The notes below the pieces were generated by a model. It was not told the DNA's origin and searched no databases. It saw only the letters and a list, made by a program, of their open reading frames with translations. A DNA stretch of 5,593 bases from Pseudomonadota bacterium (GTDB taxonomy: Bacteria; Pseudomonadota; Gammaproteobacteria; Burkholderiales; SG8-41): positions 1 to 5,593 of the forward strand of contig JAEYXO010000272.1 of NCBI GenBank assembly GCA_023431245.1. The letters are read 5' to 3'. Shown piece by piece: positions 1-4,868 of this stretch (position 1 is its first letter; every line of letters starts with the position of its first letter). The translations under genes and the position numbers were made by a program.

Positions 1-676
1 GGCGGTTGGTGTCCTGGAATTCGTCGACCAGGATGTGGCGGAAACGGCCGGCATAGTGCTCGCGCAGCGCGTCGTTGCGCGACAGCAGCTCGTAGGAGCG
101 CAGCAGCAGCTCGGCGAAATCGACGACGCCCTCGCGCTGGCACTGGCGGTCGTACTCGGCGTAGAACTCGACCATGCGCCGCGAGAAATCGTCATAGGGC
201 TCGACCCTGTCGGCGCGTTTGCCCTCCTCCTTCTGCGCGGCGATGAACCACTGCGCCTGGCGCGACGGATAACGCTCTTCATCGATGTGCAGCGCCTTCA
301 TCAGGCGCTTGATGAGCGCCAGCTGGTCCTGGCTGTCGAGAATCTGGAACAGCTGCGGCAGGCCGGCCTCGCGGTAATGCGCGCGCAGCATGCGGTTGCA
401 CAGGCCGTGGAAGGTGCCCACCCACATGCCGCGAGTGTTGATCGGCAGCATCGCCGACAGCCGCGTCAGCATTTCCTTCGCGGCCTTGTTGGTGAAGGTC
501 ACCGCCAGCAGGCTCATCGGGCTCACCTGCCCGGTCTGGATCAGCCAGGCCATGCGCGTGGTCAGCACGCGGGTTTTGCCGCTGCCGGCGCCGGCGAGGA
601 TCAGCGCCGACTGCTGCGGCAGCGTCACGGCTTCGAGTTGCTCGTCGTTGAGACCGGAAAGAAAGGAAGGTGTCAT
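1..676 (-). CDS. uvrD: DNA helicase II UvrD, N-terminal 225 residues (partial, runs off left edge)
   Basis: This is a superfamily 1A ATP-dependent 3'-5' DNA helicase, which in known family members unwinds DNA in nucleotide excision repair and methyl-directed mismatch repair. Reading leftwards from ATG at 676-674, the protein begins MTPSFLSGLNDEQLEAV, with the Q-motif glutamine at residue 13. Walker A is LAGAGSGKTRVL (residues 27-38, catalytic K34). Motif Ia is TFTNKAAKEM (60-69) and motif Ib is VGTFHGLCNRMLR (86-98). VDFAELLLR is at 185-193 and motif II (Walker B) is VDEFQDTN (217-224). Motif positions match E. coli UvrD to within one or two residues (K35 and D220/E221 there), which supports this start. 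Motifs III-VI and the 2B and C-terminal regions lie beyond the window. PcrA and Rep are close relatives, but FQILDSQDQLALIKRL and the VDFAELLLR wording favour UvrD. No clear Shine-Dalgarno precedes the ATG. The gene lies 52 bp downstream of the FecR/SPOR gene on the same strand and has its own candidate promoter. Confidence 0.96.
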   Translation of the reverse strand, partial: MTPSFLSGLNDEQLEAVTLPQQSALILAGAGSGKTRVLTTRMAWLIQTGQVSPMSLLAVTFTNKAAKEMLTRLSAMLPINTRGMWVGTFHGLCNRMLRAHYREAGLPQLFQILDSQDQLALIKRLMKALHIDEERYPSRQAQWFIAAQKEEGKRADRVEPYDDFSRRMVEFYAEYDRQCQREGVVDFAELLLRSYELLSRNDALREHYAGRFRHILVDEFQDTNR

Positions 677-695
677 TGCGTGATGCAGTGTGGGC

Positions 696-732
696 AGCCG
701 CGATTATACGCGGCGCCCCTGCCGGCCCTCAG
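696..732 (-). promoter_or_regulatory. Candidate sigma-70 promoter of uvrD
   Basis: Read on the minus strand, bases 708-703 are a perfect TATAAT -10 box. An 18-nt spacer upstream lies CTGAGG (732-727), which shares only TGA with the TTGACA -35 consensus and overlaps the stop codon of the upstream gene. The -10 is followed by the GC-rich discriminator CGCGGCT. Transcription would start near 696, leaving a leader of about 20 nt before the uvrD ATG at 676. The -10 is convincing, the -35 is weak, and activity is inferred from sequence only. Confidence 0.6.
697..714. repeat. 18-bp inverted repeat centred on the uvrD -10 box
   Basis: GCCGCG at 697-702 and CGCGGC at 709-714 are perfect 6-bp inverted arms around the 6-bp core ATTATA, which is the uvrD -10 read on the other strand. 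It could be an operator overlapping the promoter, or simply a GC-rich discriminator mirrored by chance. The lack of a T-tract argues against a terminator. Confidence 0.4.
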
Positions 733-1586
733 CGCTCCGGCGCATGGCCGGCGCGGCGCAGGGCATAGGCCAGGGCCGCCACGTCCTGCGCGCTGGCCAG
801 CCCGGCGATGTAAGCCTCGTAACGCAGCCCTGCGGCGGCACGATAGGCGCGCAACCGCAGCGGATAACCCTCGGCGCGCAGGCGCTGCGCAAGCGCGGCC
901 GCCGTGGACTCGTCGGCCGCAACGGCCAGCGTCAGGCGATGTTTCCCGCCGCTGCGGCTGGCGCCGCTGGCCGGCGCGATTTCGGTTTCCTCCGCCCACT
1001 CCTTCAGCTGCGCTTCCGGCACCGGCGCCACCGGCTGGCGCGAACCGTCGCGGCCGGCGATGAAGAACGACAGCGGATCCTGCATCGTGAAGGCCTGCTC
1101 GCGGTGCTGGACATAGATGCGGCCTTCGATCAGGCAGACCACATCGCGCTCCGGAGAAGACTTGCCCCAGACATCGGTGCCACGGATGCCGGCCGTCACC
1201 GTGACGATGCGGATATTGATGTCGCGCCTGGCCTGGGGCGAGCCGAACAGGCGGGTGGTGAAACGGAAGGCCCCCTGCAGCACGTCGAGTGTTCCGCTGA
1301 CCACCCGCTCGGTGGTGACACCGCGGTCTGCGAGGCGGTCCACCCGCAGCTGCGCGTTTTCGCCCAGCTTGACCGCGCTGCCCTCGGCGACCCGCAGCAG
1401 GGCGCGCGCACCGCTCCCGGTCAGCACGCGGTCACCATCCCGCAGCAGCAGCCCCGGCTGCAGCGGCTCGCGCGCGCCGCCGGAACGCTCCACCCAGGCC
1501 GGACTGACCACCGCCTCGACCGTGAGGGTACGGGCAAGCCCGGGCACGGCGACCATCATCATGATCATCAACAGCAGGCTGCGCAT
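729..1586 (-). CDS. Exported FecR-domain protein with C-terminal SPOR-like domain
   Basis: This 285-aa protein starts with a methionine-rich signal peptide (MRSLLLMIMMMVAVPGLA, residues 1-18, likely cleaved after A18), so it should be periplasmic. Residues about 21-180 read as a FecR-type beta domain. LLRDGDRVLTGSGARALLRV (47-66) leads into a hydrophobic/charged beta repeat pattern, and the hallmark stretch is TVTAGIRGTDVWGK (129-142) followed by VVCLIEGRIYV (149-159). A low-complexity Pro/Ala/Ser linker covers about 185-213. Residues about 215-283 show two beta-alpha-beta style halves (HRLTLAVAADESTAAALAQR, then LRYEAYIAGLASAQDVAALA), typical of SPOR domains, which in known examples bind denuded septal peptidoglycan. 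The cytoplasmic anti-sigma segment and membrane helix of classical FecR are absent, and no ECF sigma factor or TonB receptor gene is adjacent. That points to an envelope structural or sensing role rather than iron signalling. The exact function is unknown. The start is fixed by a strong Shine-Dalgarno and the signal peptide. Confidence 0.85.
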   Translation of the reverse strand: MRSLLLMIMMMVAVPGLARTLTVEAVVSPAWVERSGGAREPLQPGLLLRDGDRVLTGSGARALLRVAEGSAVKLGENAQLRVDRLADRGVTTERVVSGTLDVLQGAFRFTTRLFGSPQARRDINIRIVTVTAGIRGTDVWGKSSPERDVVCLIEGRIYVQHREQAFTMQDPLSFFIAGRDGSRQPVAPVPEAQLKEWAEETEIAPASGASRSGGKHRLTLAVAADESTAAALAQRLRAEGYPLRLRAYRAAAGLRYEAYIAGLASAQDVAALAYALRRAGHAPER

Positions 1587-1592
1587 CCCTTG

Positions 1593-1599
1593 CCTCCCT
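1593..1599 (-). promoter_or_regulatory. Strong ribosome binding site of the FecR/SPOR gene
   Basis: On the minus strand the sequence AGGGAGG ends 6 nt before the ATG at 1586-1584, giving a close match to the anti-Shine-Dalgarno. It supports that ATG as the start. No other gene start in this window has a comparable site. Confidence 0.75.
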
Positions 1600-1630
1600 C
1601 TTGTGCTGAACCGGCCGGACAGCGGAAGCG

Positions 1631-1636
1631 TTTATA
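1631..1636 (-). promoter_or_regulatory. Possible -10 box for the FecR/SPOR gene, overlapping the leuS -10
   Basis: Bases 1636-1631 read TATAAA on the minus strand, 5 of 6 to the -10 consensus and sharing four base pairs with the leuS TATAAT. I see no good -35 at 16-18 bp (candidates such as GCTCGT are poor). The predicted leader to the ATG at 1586 would be about 35-40 nt. It is the best -10 candidate for this gene within the intergenic region, but the call is weak. Confidence 0.35.
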
Positions 1637-1645
1637 ATCGCGGCT
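1633..1645 (+). promoter_or_regulatory. Candidate sigma-70 promoter core (-10 and discriminator) of the leuS operon
   Basis: TATAAT at 1633-1638 is a perfect -10 box, followed by the GC-rich discriminator CGCGGCT. No convincing -35 exists at 16-18 bp upstream (ACCGGC at 1610-1615 for a 17-bp spacer), and there is no extended TG motif. Transcription would begin near 1645, giving a pyrimidine-rich leader of about 48 nt. The leader contains a small GCGG-CTTT-CCGC hairpin possibility (1640-1651) but no leader peptide or attenuator that I can recognise. The rest of the 1587-1693 intergenic region shows nothing further. Confidence 0.6.
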
Positions 1646-1693
1646 TTCCGCCCACGAGCGTTTCCCGCAATTTTTCCCCGCCAAATCAGCATC

Positions 1694-4294
1694 ATGCAAC
1701 AAAAATACAATCCGCAGGCCATCGAGCGCGACGCCCAGAAATTCTGGAACGAAGCGCAGTCCTTCCGCGCCGTGGAAAGCGGCGGCAAGCCGAAATATTA
1801 CTGCCTGTCGATGTTCCCCTACCCGTCGGGCAAGCTGCACATGGGCCATGTGCGCAACTACACGATCGGCGACGTGCTGACGCGTTACCACCGGATGAAA
1901 GGGTTCAACGTGCTGCAGCCGATGGGCTGGGACGCCTTCGGCCTGCCGGCGGAAAACGCGGCAATGGCCAACGGCGTGCCGCCGGCGAAATGGACCTGGG
2001 ACAACATCGCCTACATGAGGAAGCAGCTGCAGTCGCTGGGCTTTGCCATCGACTGGAGCCGCGAGCTGGCCACCTGCAGTCCCGACTACTACCGCTGGAA
2101 CCAGTGGCTGATCCTGCGCCTGCTGGAAAAGGGCATCGCCTACAAGAAAACCCAGGTGGTGAACTGGGACCCGGTGGACCAGACCGTGCTCGCCAATGAA
2201 CAGGTCATCGACGGCAAGGGCTGGCGCACCGGCGCCACGGTCGAGAAACGCGAGATCCCCGGTTATTACCTCGCGATCACCAAGTACGCCGACGAACTGC
2301 TGGCGGCGCTCGATACGCTGCCCGGCTGGCCGGAGCGCGTGAAGGCGATGCAGGCCAACTGGATCGGCAAGAGTTACGGCGTGCGCTTCGCCTTCCCGTA
2401 CACGCTGGACGGCAGATCCGAAAAACTCTGGGTGTTCACGACCCGCGCCGACACCATCATGGGCGTCACCTTCGTCGCCGTCGCCGCCGAACATCCGCTG
2501 GCGACGCAGGCCGCGAAGACCAACGCGAAACTCGCGGAGTTCATCGCCGAATGCAAACGCGGTTCGGTGATGGAGGCCGATCTCGCGACCATGGAAAAGA
2601 AGGGCATGCCGACGGGCATTTTTGTCGAGCACCCGCTCAGCGGCGACAAGGTCGAAGTCTGGGTCGGCAATTACGTGCTGATGGGCTACGGCGAGGGCGC
2701 AGTGATGGCGGTGCCGGCGCATGACGAGCGCGATTTCCATTTCGCGAAGCAGTACGGCCTGCCGATCCGCCCGGTGATCGACGTCGGCGGCCAGACCTTC
2801 TCCACCGCAGCCTGGCAGGACTGGTACGCCGACAAGGAACACGGCATCTGCTCGAACTCCGGCAAATACAACGGCTTGAATTACAGCGCGGCCGTGGATG
2901 CGATCGCCGCCGACCTCGCCGCAAAAGGCCTGGGCGAAAAAAAGGTGCTCTACCGCCTGCGCGACTGGGGCGTCTCGCGCCAGCGTTACTGGGGCTGCCC
3001 GATCCCGATCATCCATTGCCCGCCCTGCGGCGACGTGCCGGTGCCGGACAAGGACCTGCCGGTGGTGCTGCCGGAGGACTGCGTGCCCGACGGCAGCGGC
3101 AATCCGCTGCTGAAACGCGCCGACTTTGTTGACTGCTCATGCCCGCAATGCGGCCAGCCGGCAAAGCGCGAAACCGACACCATGGACACCTTTGTCGACT
3201 CGTCCTGGTATTACCTGCGTTATGCCTGCGCCGACAACGGAAGCGCGATGGTCGATGAGCGCGTCAACTACTGGCTGCCCGCAGACCAGTACATCGGCGG
3301 CATCGAACACGCGATCCTGCACCTGCTCTATTCGCGCTTCTGGAGCAAGGCGATGCGCGACCTCGGCCTGGTGAAGATCGACGAGCCCTTCCGCAACCTG
3401 CTGACCCAGGGCATGGTGCTGAACGAGATTTTTTTCCGCAAGCCGGAAACGGGCCGCATCACCTATTACAACCCGGCCGACGTCGATGTCAGCGTCGACG
3501 ACAAGGGCAACCGCACGGGCGCCGTGCTGCGCGCCGACGGCCTGCCGGTGGAATCCGGCGGCATCGGCACGATGTCGAAATCGAAAAACAACGGTGTCGA
3601 CCCGCAGGCGCTGATCGAAACCTACGGCGCCGACATCGCGCGCTTCTACATGATGTTCACCGCGCCGCCGGAGCAGACGCTGGAATGGTCGGACGCCAGC
3701 GTCGAGGGCGCCTCGCGTTTCCTGCGCCGGGTGTGGACGCTGGGTTACGACACCGCGCAGCGCGCTGCGGCGGATCCGATGCCGGCCGCGCTGCCGGCGC
3801 CGCTGGCCGCCGCCCGCCGCGAAATCCATGCCGTGCTGAAGCAGGCCAACTATGACCTCGGCCGCCACCAGTTCAACACCGTGGCCTCGGCGGCGATGAA
3901 AATGCTCAATGCGCTGGACGGCGTGCTGAAGGGCGGCAATGACGCCGCGGCAAACGCCGTGCTGCGCGAGGGCCTGTCGGTGCTGCTGCGCGTGCTGTCG
4001 CCGATCACCCCCCACATCACCCACCAGCTGTGGCGCGACCTCGGTTACGGCGGGGACATCCTCGATGCGCCGTGGCCGGAACCGGACGCGGCGGCGCTGG
4101 TCGAGGATGAAGTCGAGCTCGTGGTGCAGGTGGGCGGCAAGAAACGCGGCGACATCCGCGTGCCGCGCGACGCCGACAAGGCGGCGATCGAGGCCGCCGT
4201 TCTGGCCCATGCCGAAGTGCGCAAATTCATGGCCGGCCAGCCGGCCAAAAAGATCATCATCGTGCCGGGCCGGCTGGTGAACGTGGTGATTTGA
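1694..4294 (+). CDS. leuS: Leucine--tRNA ligase (LeuRS), complete
   Basis: This class Ia aminoacyl-tRNA synthetase attaches leucine to tRNA-Leu in the cytoplasm. It has 866 aa, against 860 in E. coli. The start MQQKYNPQAIERDAQKFWNE aligns with the usual LeuRS N terminus. The HIGH-type motif is HMGH (49-52) within YPSGKLHMGHVRNYTIGD, followed by PMGWDAFGLPAENAA (76-90). The CP1 editing domain is intact: TTRADTIMG (249-257, T254) and GEGAVMAVPAHDERD (333-347, D344 and D347, equivalent to E. coli D342 and D345), so mischarged products should be hydrolysed. A four-cysteine zinc ribbon (C442, C445, C483, C486) sits in the ZN-1 insertion. The KMSKS loop reads TMSKS (626-630). The anticodon-binding helices include LSPITPHITHQLW (768-780), and the C-terminal domain ends IIIVPGRLVNVV. 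The ATG has no obvious Shine-Dalgarno. It heads the leuS-lptE-holA cluster, 19 bp before lptE. Confidence 0.98.
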   Translation: MQQKYNPQAIERDAQKFWNEAQSFRAVESGGKPKYYCLSMFPYPSGKLHMGHVRNYTIGDVLTRYHRMKGFNVLQPMGWDAFGLPAENAAMANGVPPAKWTWDNIAYMRKQLQSLGFAIDWSRELATCSPDYYRWNQWLILRLLEKGIAYKKTQVVNWDPVDQTVLANEQVIDGKGWRTGATVEKREIPGYYLAITKYADELLAALDTLPGWPERVKAMQANWIGKSYGVRFAFPYTLDGRSEKLWVFTTRADTIMGVTFVAVAAEHPLATQAAKTNAKLAEFIAECKRGSVMEADLATMEKKGMPTGIFVEHPLSGDKVEVWVGNYVLMGYGEGAVMAVPAHDERDFHFAKQYGLPIRPVIDVGGQTFSTAAWQDWYADKEHGICSNSGKYNGLNYSAAVDAIAADLAAKGLGEKKVLYRLRDWGVSRQRYWGCPIPIIHCPPCGDVPVPDKDLPVVLPEDCVPDGSGNPLLKRADFVDCSCPQCGQPAKRETDTMDTFVDSSWYYLRYACADNGSAMVDERVNYWLPADQYIGGIEHAILHLLYSRFWSKAMRDLGLVKIDEPFRNLLTQGMVLNEIFFRKPETGRITYYNPADVDVSVDDKGNRTGAVLRADGLPVESGGIGTMSKSKNNGVDPQALIETYGADIARFYMMFTAPPEQTLEWSDASVEGASRFLRRVWTLGYDTAQRAAADPMPAALPAPLAAARREIHAVLKQANYDLGRHQFNTVASAAMKMLNALDGVLKGGNDAAANAVLREGLSVLLRVLSPITPHITHQLWRDLGYGGDILDAPWPEPDAAALVEDEVELVVQVGGKKRGDIRVPRDADKAAIEAAVLAHAEVRKFMAGQPAKKIIIVPGRLVNVVI

Positions 4295-4313
4295 ACGTGA
4301 TAAGCTGGACCGC

Positions 4314-4805
4314 ATGAAAACGCTGACCGCCCTGCTCTGCACGCTGCTGCTCGCCGGCTGCGGCTTCCAGCTGCGCGGCGCCGCCAGCCTGCCCTTCGAC
4401 ACGCTCTACGTGCAGGCACCGACGGGTTCGCAGTTCGCCAACCAGTTCCGGCGCGTGGTTGCCGCCGGCAGCGCGACCCGGGTGGTCGAGGATCCGAAGG
4501 CCGCCGAGGCCACGCTGGTGCTGGTGCAGGAACTGCGCGAGAAAAACATCCTGTCGCTGTCGGGCACCGGCCGGGTGCGCGAGTTCCAGCTGCGTTACCG
4601 CATGTCGTACCGGCTGCTCGACAGGAATGCCGTGGAAACCCTGCCGGTCTCCGAGATCGTGCTGACGCGGGATTTCTCCTTCAACGACCAGGACACCCTG
4701 TCGAAGGAATCGGAAGAGGCACTGCTGTTCCGCGACATGCAGAACGACGCCGTGCAGCAGCTGGTGCGCCGGCTGCAGGCCGCGAAGCTTTCTAAACCCT
4801 CCTGA
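4314..4805 (+). CDS. lptE: LPS-assembly lipoprotein LptE (formerly RlpB)
   Basis: LptE is the outer-membrane lipoprotein that plugs the LptD barrel and helps deliver lipopolysaccharide to the cell surface. The 163-aa product begins MKTLTALLCTLLLAGCGFQL. A lipobox LAGC places the lipidated cysteine at residue 16, and Gly at +2 is compatible with outer-membrane sorting. The CGFQLRG sequence right after the lipobox is characteristic of the family. Further family-like stretches are REFQLRYRMSYRLLD (89-103) and LTRDFSFNDQDTLSKESEEA (117-136), followed by a C-terminal helix DMQNDAVQQLVRRLQAA (141-157). Length is normal for the family. It lies 19 bp after leuS and 63 bp before holA, as in many proteobacteria, so co-transcription with leuS is likely. 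The ribosome binding site is weak. No other family fits as well. Confidence 0.94.
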   Translation: MKTLTALLCTLLLAGCGFQLRGAASLPFDTLYVQAPTGSQFANQFRRVVAAGSATRVVEDPKAAEATLVLVQELREKNILSLSGTGRVREFQLRYRMSYRLLDRNAVETLPVSEIVLTRDFSFNDQDTLSKESEEALLFRDMQNDAVQQLVRRLQAAKLSKPS

Positions 4806-4825
4806 GCCGGCCGCCGCACGAGATT

Positions 4826-4854
4826 TTGCGTGACCGCCGTCGGCGCAATATCGT
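4826..4854 (+). promoter_or_regulatory. Weak candidate promoter upstream of holA
   Basis: TTGCGT (4826-4831) and TATCGT (4849-4854) are separated by 17 bp and match the -35 and -10 consensus at 3 and 4 of 6 bases. Initiation near 4861 would leave a leader of under 10 nt, so either the transcript is almost leaderless or the match is chance. holA can be transcribed from the leuS promoter in any case. Confidence 0.2.
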
Positions 4855-4868
4855 AGACTGGCGCCGCG

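Noticed and set aside
17..28. GAATTCGTCGAC resembles adjacent EcoRI and SalI sites of a cloning polylinker at the window edge
   Set aside because: On the minus strand these bases encode the V-D-E-F part of the UvrD DEFQDTN motif in frame, so they are native coding sequence.
719..732. CTG-N8-CAG upstream of uvrD as a LexA (SOS) box
   Set aside because: The known proteobacterial LexA site is CTG-N10-CAG with an AT-rich centre. This spacing is two short and the centre is GC-rich, so there is no sequence support for SOS control.
35..1063. 342-codon open frame on the plus strand across uvrD and the FecR/SPOR gene
   Set aside because: It lies opposite the conserved UvrD motifs and runs through the promoter gap into the next gene. 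No domain is seen.
1568..3016. 482-codon open frame on the minus strand across leuS
   Set aside because: It is antisense to unmistakable LeuRS domains. Its translation is His/Arg/Val-rich low-complexity sequence with no family motif, as expected for reverse frames of GC-rich genes.
3137..4402. 421-codon open frame on the minus strand across the 3' half of leuS
   Set aside because: Same shadow effect: it overlaps the LeuRS catalytic loop and C-terminal domain and crosses into lptE, with no recognisable domain.
4834..4844. CGCC-GTC-GGCG hairpin between lptE and holA as a terminator
   Set aside because: The stem has only 4 bp and no T-tract follows, and the neighbouring genes form a known operon.
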